Shown: one piece after another, positions 49,600 through 61,999 of the stretch | Numbering within the stretch: the stretch's first letter is position 1 | Layout: every line of letters begins with the position of its first letter | Source: Phytophthora colocasiae | Lineage: Eukaryota; Oomycota; Peronosporomycetes; Peronosporales; Peronosporaceae | Direction: 5' to 3' | NCBI GenBank assembly: GCA_018806915.1 | Contig: JAGKQI010000099.1 | Span: 1,116,001-1,180,000 of the forward strand | Length of the DNA stretch: 64,000 nucleotides | The notes under the pieces: generated by a model | Database searches by the model: none | Told to the model about the DNA's origin: nothing | What the model saw: only the letters and a program-made list of their open reading frames with translations | Translations under genes and position numbers: made by a program

Positions 49600-50552
49600 T
49601 CTTGCTGTTTACCAACCACCGAAAAATGTTAAATTTGGCATCGCACGCAGCCGCAGCTTTCTACTAACGAGTTTAGGTTATTCCAATCGCTCATGTTGTG
49701 TCTACCTGTACTAGCGACAGTTGTGCAAGACCACATTGCATGTAAAATTTATCGACACGAAAAAGCTCGCTCAAATGTTTTGTCTGCATAACCACATCTA
49801 AATTTTTAACATTTTACGCAGCCGCGGCTCTGAATCTTTGTATCGAGCGTTTTGCGAGCCACGAACACCTTAAGCAAAGTCTACTACTTACATCGCTCAG
49901 ACGGTTTACTTGATATGTCGCTCCCGTGACAGGATAATGGCATTACAATAAACTTTAATACAATTCCAGTATAATAGAAAAAGTGTGGAATTCGTGTGGT
50001 GTTCGCCACGCAGCCGCGGTTCTAATGTTGCGAACTATTCACATTTTAGCTTTGTTTACATCCTAGTAACATGTTTTAAAAAGGTTGTATAGAGCATATT
50101 GTGACGCTGGGCACTTAAGCTCACATTGGTAAAAATCGATAATGTTGAAGTTGTGTACTCCCTGCGCAGCCGTGGCTCTAATATTACGAACTATCCGCAT
50201 GCAAGCGTTCATTTCATCCTCATAGCATGCATGTACAAGGATAATCAGAGCTTATGGTGACAGTTTTCACTCAGTCCCCTATTTAGTGAAAATCTGACAT
50301 GTTGAAGTGGCATGTCGAAGTCATGCGCAGACGCCGCTAAGATTCAACTTATCCTTACGCAAACGATACCTTACACAATCAACCTTCCCCTCCAACACAA
50401 GAAATAGCCTTAACAGAATGTTATAACTCTAACGTGTACTTAACTGTGAACGCGGCATTTACTGGCGTCCTAACTAGTCTAAGCTTTGAGCATATGAGAC
50501 CACCGCAGGCCGCCCTCCCTGACTGTTCCCGTCAGTCCTAGCTCGTTTCACT
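49600..50552. repeat. Right subterminal arm of composite MULE
   Basis: Mirror of 47203-48150. The CGCAGCCGCGGCTCT motif, the complement of the left-arm motif, lies near 49646, 49816, 50008 and 50165. Confidence 0.75.
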
Positions 50553-51396
50553 TTGCGTCTGTTTCACTCTTCTGCGTCGCCCATAAAATAGCTAACAGTA
50601 AGTTTTTTCCCACCACTCCCTTGTACAAACTCATCAGACTCTGTAGTGCATGCGCGTATTGTACCGCTGTGCGCTGCGACGTAATGAAAAACGTCAAGGG
50701 GTGGAACTGGCGCGCTGAATCCCAAATTCCACAGACGATGAGAGGGTAATCACAGAGCACTAGCTTAAAAGTGGCGTCCATGGGAAATATGAACGTACTG
50801 GGATCTCGGTTTGCAGCTTTCAGAAGAAACTTTGTAGTAATGCCGATAACTCATGGGTTTTCATCGCTCCCGTCGCCGAGAACAAGGCGGCCATCATTAC
50901 CCAGTGAGTATCCAAACGTGAAGGCTGCAGAGTCAGGGAGATGTTCTGAAAACGGAGTTCCTACAGTAATCCCAACCATCTCCTCCACTAAATCTGTGTT
51001 GGAAAGCTTGCTTCTCTTGTAGTTGTAGACAAAGTTTTGGATCTGCTTAAGAGCAGGTAGTGTATCTGCTGTGAGCTCGAGTCTATCGATTAATTCGTTG
51101 CGGATGCGTGCTGGCTTCACATCTTGCAGAACTAGATCCTGGATCAATGCTTTTATCGACCTCGACAACTTGGGCTTCTTGGTCTGCCAGCCCGTTGAAA
51201 TGTGGTGCCGATGTTGGTACACGTGACATAGCTGCGAAGTCTCACAGGACACTGTCTTTAGCTTAAACGCGCACGCTGTGTCGGAGTCGAAGCAGGAGTC
51301 GGATCCGCAACCGAAAATGCGATAGCGCATGCGGTGCTCGTCGAAGTTTACTTTACACACCGTGCACCGCTTCAGCTGGCTGGCAAGCACTTTCAT
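50548..51396 (-). pseudogene. MULE transposase, right copy, 3'-deleted
   Basis: It reads from MKVLASQLKRCTVCKVNFDE at 51396 through the same zinc-binding N-terminal region as the left copy. A stop after GDGSDENP (50851) is followed by the catalytic block MDATFKLVLCDYPLIVCGIW from 50781. The sequence ends abruptly at LLLAILWATQKSETDAK at the junction with the subterminal arm. The C-terminal half with the SWIM finger is missing. The left copy lacks exactly the segment that this copy retains. Confidence 0.8.
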
Positions 51397-51695
51397 GGGG
51401 GGAATGCGTCGAGTCTGCGATTGATGAGCTTGTCGCCGCGCAGACTGTCTTGAAGGCGCCAGTTGTAGGTGGTAGTCATGCTTTAGTTAGCTGATGCAAA
51501 AGTGAAAAGGGGGAGGAAGCATTCCGCACCACTCGAGGTCGAGCTTTCTGATTGGTAGGGTTTTTTGGTAGACGATTTTTACTGGTCGGTAGACCAGTCT
51601 TCAGTGCAATCGTACAGTTCAATGGGCACGAATCTGAATCTTCAGTCCCTCCGTACAAAAGTCAGTCTTTTTGGTTCAGAAAGAAAGCTCTCTCA

Positions 51696-52139
51696 GCAAT
51701 AAAAGCTAGCTATCGTCCCCTTATCCGCTGCACATTCTCTCCAGGGTCTCCACGTCGACGATGATACCATGAACGCACGCGACTGATCCTCGCCACGGTG
51801 CCTCGAACGAAGTCTCCTGCGTCGTGTTTGGATAAATGATCTCGTCAAAGGCGATCTGCCTGCGTAACAGCATCCCTAGTTGAGAGTGGAAAAATAGCAG
51901 TTGTTGTTGATAGGATGCAGATTACAAAGTGAGGTCCATTTGAACGTTAAAATATACAAAACAAAACCTACGAGATCAGCCTCCCTGGGCTGTCCACTGC
52001 TAGATATCTAGCGCCATCAGAGGTATCAGATTCTCTCAGATGCTCACCGCTAGAAGTCTAGCCCCATCAGGTGTCTGATGCTCCACTAAGGTCACGGTGG
52101 ATTGTGCCACTCGTACCTACATCGTGAAATCCAACTCGC
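51696..52139. other. Intergenic/repeat DNA
   Basis: No gene. A short repeated unit around CTAGAAGTCTAGCCCCATCAG occurs twice near 52015-52080 in diverged form. GTGCCACTCGTACCTACATCGT at 52109 recurs as a near copy at 53691, possibly ends of an old element. Confidence 0.45.
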
Positions 52140-52785
52140 CCCCCACAAGTGGTGCAAGGGCAGCTGCGGTGTCATCCCGTCGTGTCAACCAAGCAGCACG
52201 TGGCTCGCTTGCTACGGAACTCTGTTCTTGCCCGGGCCTATCTGAGTAGATCCGCTGGTATTTCGCCAGTCCGGACTATAGTTCGCTGTCAATTCACCTT
52301 TGTGAATCAGGTCCTTAACCGCGTGATACTTCACGTTCACAGTCTTTTGAGTCTCACTGCGGCCACTGCGTTGGAGGCACTTGATTCCTGGCTGTCCATC
52401 ATCAGCCTTAGAGACAGCTCCTATTGCAGTACTTTATTCACAATGGCTTGTACCATCTGCGCGTATTCAATGCCAATGTCTGTCGCCATGTGCTCAACGG
52501 CCGTGCTTGATACCGCTACGATAGTTTGTTTCTTGCTTGCCGGGCATCAAAACAAGTACACCACTGATCCCGATATGCTCTTTCGGTCCGCTCGATCGTT
52601 AGCCCAGTCAGCGCCCGTGGCCACCACGATATCGTCACTAGTTGGCTGGAACTTCATTTTCATGCCCGTTGTTGCACGAAGGTGCCGAAGAAGATACTTG
52701 ACAGCATCCCATGCCATCTTCCGTGGCGCGGCCGCGTGTCTTGCGAGTTGCCCTACCGCGAATAGAATATCTTGTTGCAATTGAA
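52140..52785 (-). pseudogene. Ty1/copia RNase H fragment
   Basis: On the minus strand the 3' end of a copia pol gene is readable: [37 protein letters not shown], then PASKKQTIVAVSSTAVEHMA and IEYAQMVQAIVNKVL. It contains in-frame stops. The pattern W-A-x-D-x-x-D-R-x-S-x-S-G and SKKQ-x-x-V-A-x-SS is diagnostic of copia RNase H. No LTR was identified. Confidence 0.8.
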
Positions 52786-52792
52786 TCTGTGA

Positions 52793-53541
52793 GCAAAATG
52801 TGCACTAAGGCGAATCCACTGATAGCTGCACGTGCCCTCTGTCAACTCACTGGTCTCGTTGCAATTCGCAACAATGATACCCGCTGGTCGTCTACCTACC
52901 AACAGCTAGAGCGGTTTTTTGAAATCGAAGATGAGCTACGGCAAGTACGCTACGTCGTCCAGAATTTCATCAAACACCCTAGCCGACGCAACGCTCACGT
53001 CTTTGTCCTGATGGGCCGCCATAACCGAGTTGAATTTCGGTAAGGTTGGGAATATGTCTCGAAGCACCTCAAGCGCAGAGTGACTGGGAACTTGGAAGAT
53101 TACCCCGAGCTAAGCCACCACTTAGCTCAAGAAGCTGCAATCGTCCACAATCCAATGTTCGAGTCGGTTATTACGAAAGTTCAAAGCTAGAGAATTTGTG
53201 AGTCGTGAAAGAGCCCTTGTCAAGAGATTCGAGAATCCACACGAAACCGAAGCACGACGTCTCAACTGGGGTGGAAATATTCCGTACATGCAACTACTGG
53301 AGGAGCGCAAACGACAGAAGTTGGAGCACACAGTCACCTACCAAGATTTCAGCTTTATGCGTGGAACCTCGGTAACTGTCGAACGATTGTTCATGTCTCC
53401 ACTCCTTTTAGAGACTGTTACGTTTCTGAAAGTGAATAGAGACTTCTGGGACTCCAGACTCGTTGCTAAGGCTATCAGAGCTTCGCATGCAACGCTCTCG
53501 CGTGAGGTTGTGCAGCCCCAAGTAAGTACCGACGCAATGTA
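52793..53541 (+). pseudogene. hAT transposase fragment
   Basis: The first part has NDTRWSSTYQQLERFFEIED, the conserved hAT block. A stop near 53041 and a frame change follow. The second part has the C-terminal dimerisation signature (TSVTVERLFMSPLLLETVTF, then FLKVNRDFWDSRLVAKAI). Terminal repeats were not recognised. It is directly upstream of acyltransferase C. Confidence 0.75.
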
Positions 53542-54597
53542 GGTAGCAGTTTTAGTATTATGAGTTCCAATGCAATCGAATACTGCAATACTTGAGGTTA
53601 GTGCAGTTGGGTATTGATATGAACACAGTTTGGTATTTTGCAAGCAGTTTTTTGCCGGCGGAAAGTCCAATTTATTTTTTCCTGTCCCTAGTGCCACTTG
53701 TACCTACATCGTAAGCGCCGAGCTCGTAAGCACCGAGCTGCAAGTTCAGCATTTCTTCCAGCGATGGCATCAATATCGTCAGATCTTGTCGGACAAGGCG
53801 AAGCTGTGTCACATCTAAAGTGAATGCTCCAGTTTACCCCCACTTCTCCACTTCTCAAAACGCACCGCACGTCCTAACAAGTCGAGATGAAAGCTAAAAC
53901 CACTGATCATGCTCGTCAGCGCCTTCCTCTTCGTGGCTATGAGCGCACACTCACAATGGTGGACGGTGTATCAACGAAAATTGTCCACTCAATGCTCGTT
54001 CTCGGCCCAACATCGACCATTCTCCAGTTTCTAGCGACGGCAGTGCAGAACACCTTCAACTTACACCCTCGAATGCGTTCGCTGCAGCTTAAAGATGAGC
54101 CGTTCATGGTCGAAATTCACCCTCCACTCACGCATCAGGACGTCACTTCTTTCGCTCTGGTTCGTGTTCGGATGATCTCGTCACTTGCTAGTGACGCCGA
54201 CGACATGATGAGTGGCTGGCAACAGTACGCGGATGACGAGTGCAGTATCGGTTTCGATCGGTTTAAACAACTCCCGTTCTTCTTGACTGTGTGGGTGGAT
54301 GAAAGGAAGAATACTCTGCGGTTGATGCTCTTTTCGGACCACTACATGTCGGACGGGTACTCTGGAATGGTAGTGCTAAACTGTATTCTCGAACAGATCA
54401 CTATTCTTGCGAATGGAGACGAACCAGAACGTGAAACTCCGCCACAAGAAGGGCAAACCTTACCTTTACGCCCCTCATTGTATAAAATGATCCTCTCCAA
54501 AGCGACATGGGCCAAACTTATCTTGAAAAGCACCGTGAAAAGATCTGGTCGACAATCTTTTCGAGAAAGAGTAAAGGGCTTCAAACCATTACTGAAC

Positions 54598-55106
54598 TGT
54601 GACGGAATGCTGTCGATAGCACTCCGTCGGCATTGAAGTGCAAGTTGATGCACTGTAGTGCAATCTACATATCTCTACATGTACCCACTTTGTGATTGGC
54701 TAAAACTAGATTCTGGTAATATGCCATTGTGGTTTACGCCATTCAGCTGAGACATTGAGAGAGTCTCATTGGCTGAAATTCGAGAAGGTTCTCGAAGCTT
54801 GATTATGGGACGCCCAGGAGTCAAGTAAACATTGCTACGTGGAAGTTTATAGGAAAATCATTGGTAGATAGCCAAATCAGAAGATAGGAAAAGATAGGCT
54901 CTAGGATACACTCTACTGGATTTTTGAGAGAGCTCTGTGAGCCACCAGTAGCTTAGGACCGTAAGAGCCTTCCTCATTTCAATTCACTTTTCAATTTACC
55001 AACAACCTCTCAGTGGCCCACCAACTGGTCACGCCTCCCTGGGTCTTCGCTCCGCCGTCCAAGTCCGGCCTCCGCTTCCTCGCCCCCGCGCGCCTACTGT
55101 GTTACA
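54598..55106 (+). repeat. 5' LTR of the young Ty3 element
   Basis: 509 bp, TGTGAC...GTTACA. Confidence 0.93.
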
Positions 55107-55539
55107 TAGTAGCGCTTGTCGGGTCAAGCTTCGCTCCATCGTCCAAGGTCGGGTCTCTCGTGGGCGGCATAGCCATAAGCGAGTAGATCCTTGGCTATTA
55201 GCACCAGCCAATTGCTGGGGAAGTGCTAGGCCTAAAGGGGTCTCTTTTGGGTTGTCTTTGGGAGAGTTCGTGCCCATCACAGGTCAGGGAATCAACTTTG
55301 AAAGGTTGGTATATCTCTGCCTAGTGCACGTAACTCTTTGGTCGCTACTAGAAGCCGGTTCAGTGCTTGGAACGCTCTTAAGTGCAGCTTTTATTTCCAT
55401 CGCTCCCCGGTAGCTTCCAATTTACCCTTTATTTTGGTGTTTGGGTCGGTACAAGCCGAACCACTCCCATTTTCTCCTTCTTTCATTGGAGTTTTGGGTT
55501 TTATTGGATTGAGTTCGTGCTACGAAAAGTCCACTCGAA

Positions 55540-58500
55540 ATGTCATCTACACGTGGTAGATCGAGTGAGCGCGACTCTCCAAACCCGCGTCCGCGTAGAA
55601 CGCCTCGAACGACTGCCAGGACGGCTCCTGATTCACTCCAGGGCCAACCGCAGGCAACAGCCAGGACGGCACCTGATTCACACCAGGGCCAACCGCAGGC
55701 AACCGCTAGGACGGCTCCTATTCCACAGAGCCAACCGCAAGCAACGGCTAGGACGGCTCCTTTTCCACAGAGCCAACCGCAAGCAACGGCTAGGACGGCT
55801 CCTGATCCACAGGGCCAACCGCAAGCAACGGCTAGGACGGCTCCTGACCCATGGGGCCAACCGCAAGCTACGAATACGTCGTCGGGACAAGCAGGCGCAG
55901 CATCAGACACGATGTCGATGCAACAGCTGTTAGTTTACGTTACGCAGCAGCAACAGTCATACCAAGCCCAGATGCAAACCCAGCTGCAAGCACAGATGCA
56001 GCAGGCCAACGCAAGATTCGAATATCTAGTTGCGTCCAGGGGTGAGCAGAGAAAGAAGGATCCGCCTATGTATGAAGGCAAATACGGCGAAGATATTGAG
56101 TTATGGATCTTCGCCACCGAGCAGTATTACGCAAGCAGACGCGAGTTGATGGAGGCAGATACATCGGATTTCGTGACGATGATCTCCAGCAACTTGGGCA
56201 AGTCAGTGCTGAATTGGTATCGCGCGTTTATCGCAGAGTGTGAGGGTACGAACGTACAGCCCACATGGTCGCTCTTCAAGGGAAGACTTCGCACTCGTTT
56301 CAGGCCGAAGGACTTCGAATATGATCTTCGCGAGAGGATGTTTCGTCTCAAACAGAATGAGACCATCCATGATTACGTCTCGAAGTTTCAAGACTTGCTA
56401 TCACAGACAGAGTTGTCTATCAGCGAGTTGGAGAAGCGTTTCTTCTTTCAGAACGGTTTGCGAGAGGAGACAGCGAGGAAGATCAAGAAAGAGAGTCCTT
56501 CAACACTGCAAGATGCCATTGAGATTGCGTCGAATTTTGAGTTTGCGCACTACTCGGGAAAACCCCCTAGAGCTCCTGCGAAATGTTCGCAAGGATCGTC
56601 GAGCTCAGGGCATCGTGCGTCTAAGTCGAAGCAGAATTCAAAGAGCTCCGACAAAAAGAAAGGCAAGAGCGATGATTGGAAAAAGACAGCTGCGTGCAGA
56701 AACTGTGGCAAGTTTGGCCACATTTCTCCAGATTGTACTCAGCCAAAACGTACTGAAGCCAATCGGTACATGCAGGGCGCAGTGTATGCGATCCTAGAGG
56801 CTGAAGCTCGAGCATTCAAGACGGATGACCAAGAGAGGCCCGTCTCGATATTCATCGACAACGGCAGTAGCCTGAATGGCGTAACTGAGGAGTTGGTGAA
56901 GAAGCTTGAGTTGGACGTCACTGAAGGTGACATGATGCAAGTTGATCTCGGTTATGATCAAGTTGTGCATCGTCCACGTCGGACTGTAGAGATGTCTCTG
57001 CAGTTACCAGGGTTTCCTTTGACAACGGGAACATTCCAAGTCATGCCTGTTCCTGAAGGAAATGATGTTGTTTTAGGCATGATGTGGCTGCGGGAGCAGA
57101 ACCCTGATATCGACTGGAATACTGGACAGATTGCACCTCGCATCAAGTTGGAGAACACGCAGACTGTGAAGTTGAGACTGCCGAAGACTCGTCCAGCCCG
57201 TTGGGTGGCAGGACAACGCCGCGCCAGAGTTGCGCAGGCCCGTGAGATCTTCAATTACTATCGGCAGCATGGCCACAACGGCCAGTTTGGGCGAACGAAG
57301 ATTATTTCGTCCAAACAGTTCCAGCAGATGTTGCGTAGGGACAAGGATATTGAGGCAGTGTTTGTCATCAATCCGCATGATTCGGAGAAGGCTGAACGCT
57401 TCAAGAGTCAAGGATGGGACGCTCTCAAGGATAATCCGGCGTATGAGACGCTACTGAAGTATGCGGATACGGTTTTCCGTACGGAACTTCCGAATGAGAC
57501 ACCGCCAGTACGGGAAGGAATTGAGCACGAGATTTTGCTCAAACCCGGTACTAAACCGATTTCGGTCAAACAATGGCGCCAAAGTCCTGATCAGAGGAAA
57601 ATGATTCAGGAATGGACCAAAGAGATGGTTCAGGCTGGCATCATTCGACCGAGTACGTCAGCATTTTGTGCACCGACTTTCTGTGTGAAGAAACCAGTCG
57701 GATGGCGTATTGTGCACGATTATCGTCTATTGAACTTGGCGACGATTTTACCAGCTATTCCTATGCCTCGCAAGGAAGATACCTTTGATGCGATGGCCGG
57801 TAGCTATTGGTATTCGTGCATGGACTTACTTTGGGGTTATTACCAAGTGAAGTTACGAGAAGCAGATATACCTTTCACTGCTTTCTCGACCCCAGATGGT
57901 CTATTTGAATATCTCGTCACACCCATGGGGCTCAGTGGTAGCCCAGGAACCTTTAATCGACTGCTGCAAAAGGTTTTCATGGATTTGAGTGATGTGGCGA
58001 AGATTTACTTCGATGATATCTACGTATACACGAAGGGTGAAGATGTGAACGACCACATCGCAGCACTGGACAGGGTATTGAAGCGATGTGAAGAGCAGAA
58101 GCTCTACATCAAACTGTCCAAATGCCAATTTTGCGTGGATGAGATTCCATGCTTAGGCGACTTTGTCGGACGCAAGGGCGTTCGTATGGACCCAGATAAG
58201 GTGAAGATTATCGCCGAGTGGCCAGTCCCCAAGACCAAGAAGCAAATGGAGAGCTTCCTGGGGACAACGGTTTACGTTTCGAGATTTTGCAAGGATTTCG
58301 CGCAGTTTGCAGGTCCTTTGCATGAATGTATCAAGGGAAAACGTTCTCGTGATGCTATCGAACTCGATGAGAACCAATTACGCTGTTTTGACGAGCTTAA
58401 GAAGCGCTTGTCATCACCTCCGGTTCTCAGTCTTCCTGATTTCTCCAAACCTTTCGGAATTCGGATGGACGCCTCAAATTTCGCAATTGGGGGAGTCTTA

Positions 58501-60388
58501 TTTCAAAAGGAGGGAGGGTTGGAACATCCAATAGCCTATGCGGGCAGAAAGATGAAGCCAGCAGAACTGAATTATCCAGTTCGCGAACAGGAACTACTCG
58601 CTATTATGCACGCGTTGAAGACATGGCGCGTGTATCTTCTCGACAAGCCATTCCTGGTGGAAACAGATCACAAGAGCATTGAGATGATTCTCACACAGAA
58701 GACGACGAATCGACGCATTGCGCGGTGGTTCAACGAACTTGCGGAGTTTCAGCCTCTGTTCAAGTGGATTCCAGGAGAGACGAATGTAGTCGCAGATGCG
58801 ATGTCGAGAAATCCTGAGTTCGAGCATAAGGCAGCGCAAGTGAGCCTGAAGGAACTTCTTGATACGGCTCAAAACCGTGAAATTGTGGCTACCATGGTCG
58901 AGAACAATATGACCGTGGCACAATCCGCAGTGAAGATGTACTCGTGGAACAAGGACTTGCAAGGACTTGTCAAGAAGCTACAGCTTGGAGACAAGGTTCC
59001 GCATTACTCGCTAGATCATGGCGTGCTGTATTATCAGACGCGTGAAGATGAGAGTCCTAGATTGTACATTCCCGATGACGAAGATCTGAAGAATCGAGTC
59101 ATTTGTGAAATTTCACGATGCAGTTACGGCAGGCCACCCAGGGTATTACAAGACCTACGTCGCAGTACGTGAGAAGTACTATTGGCCGAAGATGATGAAG
59201 TATATCCAGCGCTATGTGAACACTTGTGAAATGTGTCAGCGCAACAAAGCGAGGCAGGTGAAGCCTCCCAGATTACTTCAACCGCTGGAGATACCAAGAG
59301 GTAGATGGGTCGACATTTCGATGGATTTCGTTGTGTCTCTACCTCCCAGCAAGGATGGCTCGAATGCCATCATGGTCATTGTGGATCGATTGACCAAGCG
59401 TGCAAAGTTTATTGCTACGCAGACGACAGACAGCGCAGAGGATATTGCGAATGTTTTCATGAAGAGTTATGTAAGAGATCATGGCCTTCCGAAGACGATT
59501 GTGTCTGATCGTGACTCCAAATTTACGTCTAAGTTTTGGCAGGCTGTTATCACTGCTATGGGAACGCAGCATAACCTGTCATCGGCATTTAGGCCGCAAA
59601 CGGATGGACAAACGGAACGTACAAACCGTTTTATCGGAGATTATCTTCGAGGTGTTATTAACCCAGCCCAGAATGATTGGGATGAGTTTCTTCATTTGGC
59701 AGAGTTCGCCTATAATCGGCGATTGCATGCTACGATTGGCATGGCACCATTTGAAGCGGATCTAGGATATATTCCATATATGCCCGACGATATCGCGGCA
59801 GATCCGGAGTATAAGAAGTTGGAGAAAGCAGCAAAAGAGTTTCTACTCCGACAGGAAGCCTTCCTCAAGGTCGCGCAAGACCGTATGAGTGAAGCACAGG
59901 AGCGCATGAAGCATTATTACGACAGGAACAGACTTGTCCAAGACTTCAAAATTGGCGACATGGTGCTACTAGATGGAAAGAATTTGGATATCCGTCATAA
60001 GGGGTACGCACAGTCGAAGAAGTTAGCTCCGAGGTTCATTGGACCATTCCCGGTCCAGAAGAAGGTATCTCGAGACTCGTATGAGTTGGTATTATCGAAG
60101 AACCTGAAGTTGCATCCAGTTTTCCATACATCACTGTTGAAGCCGTACCGCAAAGACCCGAAGCGCAGGCAAAAGGTGAACAAGGTTGTGTTAGCCGATG
60201 GAACTGAAGGGCAACTGGTCGAAGCCGTGATTAACCACCGTAAGTACAAGGGAAGCCGCAGTACAAGGTTTGAGTGGTTAGGCGAGACCAAGAAGGAGGC
60301 CACATGGGAACCTGTTGAGAATCTGAAACAGATCCCTGGTCTCATCGACCTCTATTGGAAGTCCAAGAAGAGAGAGAATCCTTTCTAG
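55540..60388 (+). pseudogene. Ty3/gypsy gag-pol polyprotein with one frameshift
   Basis: The frame 55540-59172 encodes gag with N-terminal PQATARTAP repeats, capsid (IELWIFATEQYYASRRELME), CCHC knuckle (CRNCGKFGHISPDC), aspartic protease with the variant IFIDNGSSLNGV (N in place of the usual S in D-S-G), RT (MDLLWGYYQVKLREADIPFT, KIYFDDIYVYTK) and RNase H (IRMDASNFAIGGVL). An extra A in the AAATTT context near 59108-59113 shifts the frame at the start of the integrase finger. The second frame (59105-60388) has HPGYYKT, CEMCQRNKAR, MDFVVSLPPS, VSDRDSKF, QTDGQTERTNR and a C-terminal chromodomain-like FEWLGETKKEATWEP. Gag and pol share one frame. Confidence 0.92.
55617..55869 (+). repeat. Tandem 42-45 bp repeat in gag
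   Basis: Six units encode variants of RTAPDPQGQPQATA. Unit starts lie at about 55617, 55662, 55707, 55749, 55791 and 55833, with period 45 then 42 bp. Confidence 0.88.
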
Positions 60389-60416
60389 GGGGAGGCTCTT
60401 TCTCGAAGGGAGGTCA

Positions 60417-60925
60417 TGTGACGAAATGCTGTCGATAGCACTCCGTCGGCATTGAAGTGCAAGTTGATGCACTGTAGTGCAATCTACATATCTCTACATG
60501 TACCCACTTTGTGATTGGCTAAAACTAGATTCTGGTAATATGCCATTGTGGTTTACGCCATTCAGCTGAGACATTGAGAGAGTCTCATTGGCTGAAATTC
60601 GAGAAGGTTCTCGAAGCTTGATTATGGGACGCCCAGGAGTCAAGTAAACATTGCTACGTGGAAGTTTATAGGAAAATCATTGGTAGATAGCCAAATCAGA
60701 AGATAGGAAAAGATAGGCTCTAGGATACACTCTACTGGATTTTTGAGAGAGCTCTGTGAGCCACCAGTAGCTTAGGACCGTAAGAGCCTTCCTCATTTCA
60801 ATTCACTTTTCAATTTACCAACAACCTCTCAGTGGCCCACCAACTGGTCACGCCTCCCTGGGTCTTCGCTCCGCCGTCCAAGTCCGGCCTCCGCTTCCTC
60901 GCCCCCGCGCGCCTACTGTGTTACA
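60417..60925 (+). repeat. 3' LTR of the young Ty3 element
   Basis: 509 bp, one visible difference from the 5' LTR. Confidence 0.93.
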
Positions 60926-61999
60926 TGAACCCTCGAGTAGGTCAACACCAGTTCCAAGCCCCTCCAGTTACAAACAGCACTACGGCGCTATTTTCCCAGG
61001 GTGATCCAAATTGTATGAAGAAGGTGATGGCGAAATGTCAAGAAGAGAAAGTCACTGTAAACGGAGCGCTGGTTGGCGTCATGCTACTGGCATTTACCAT
61101 GTCATGAAGGAGAGGAAGAGCAATCCGTCGGCAGAATGCTTCAAAATATCTGCTGACCTTACCTTTAACATGAGAAGACGAGTCCCCCGTCCTGTTGAGG
61201 AAGATCAAGTGGGGATGTACAGTGCCGTCTCCAGTCTCGTTTGGTTACTTTGTGAAGGCGTGAACCTCCAAACAATGGGATTTTGGGAATTGGCTCGACG
61301 TGCTAACCAAGGAATGAATGAGAAACTGAAGCACACATCGGCCGTAGCCTTACCGACTGTAATGATGGATAAAAAGATCAACTCGCAGATGCAGCAGTCG
61401 TTCTTAAAAGGAGTTTGCCTGCCACACTCCATCACCTCAGATGCCAACATCTTCAATATCGAACGGTATCCGTACGCAACAGAGCATCAACTTGACACCG
61501 GAGTTCTCACAGTGGAGAGTTTGCACGTTTACCATCCACTACCCCATTTGGCATCGTCTGCAACGTTTTTCGTTAGTGCAGTGAACAACTTCAACTACTC
61601 AATGGCGCATAAATGCGAGAAAGTTGTTGGTGAGGCGCTTTTTGTCGCGATGGTTGAACTCTGTGAAGGAATTGACCGCATTGGGGCCAACGAGACGCTT
61701 CTGGAGGTGCTAAACCGCATGGAACTTCGCTATACAGGACACGACTACAAGTAGAATTCCTTTTTAAAGCAGTGTCTGGCCCACACTTGGTCAGTTTGTT
61801 TCAGCTCGTTGTCACTCTCTAACTGCGAGAAACACGCAAATGTTACTCCGAATAATATTGTTTCTACACATTGACCAGTTGAGTGAGCACTTCCCAGGGT
61901 GGTGGAAACATCTTTGCTGTAAAGAGAATCGCTGGGAGTACTATTGCATTGAGGCTGAGTGGACTAGATCACGCACGCCAACGTCGTTCGCCTGCATAC

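Larger units (their letters stand above)
37333..51695. mobile_element. Composite MULE built as a giant inverted repeat
   Basis: Sequence from 37333 rightward to about 38190 is mirrored by 51695 leftward to about 50850. Sequence from 47203 to about 48150 is mirrored by 50552 down to about 49600. Both arms are MULE transposon sequence reading towards a central cargo region (48284-49215). The left arm is interrupted by the hairpin-rich LTR element. No target duplication was found at the outer edges, so it may be two MULEs in tail-to-tail orientation or one rearranged element. Confidence 0.75.
54598..60925 (+). mobile_element. Young Ty3/gypsy LTR retrotransposon
   Basis: 6,328 bp with two 509-bp LTRs (54598-55106, 60417-60925) that differ by one base as far as I can see (TGTGACGGAATG against TGTGACGAAATG). 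Both end in GTTACA. The target duplication is TGAAC (54593-54597, 60926-60930). A purine-rich tract (GAAGGGAGGTCA) precedes the right LTR. It has one gag-pol frame with a single frameshift. Near-identical LTRs mean recent insertion. Confidence 0.95.
53887..61754 (+). pseudogene. Condensation/PapA-like acyltransferase, copy C, split by Ty3 element and frameshifted
   Basis: The 5' part (53887-54597) includes FDRFKQLPFFLTVW and the intact motif FSDHYMSDGYSG. It is cut by the LTR retrotransposon 54598-60925 (target duplication TGAAC). The 3' part (60931-61754) resumes in the same frame, but a single-base loss near 61092 shifts it before the NMRRRVPRPVEEDQVGMY block. The C-terminal VNNFNYSMAHK block remains. 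Two independent lesions make it a pseudogene. Similarity to A and B is obvious along the whole length. Confidence 0.87.

Noticed and set aside
59100..59175. Programmed frameshift at the RT-integrase border of the young Ty3 element
   Set aside because: AAATTT is present, but its phase does not fit a -1 slippery heptamer, and the needed shift is +1. A single inserted base is simpler.
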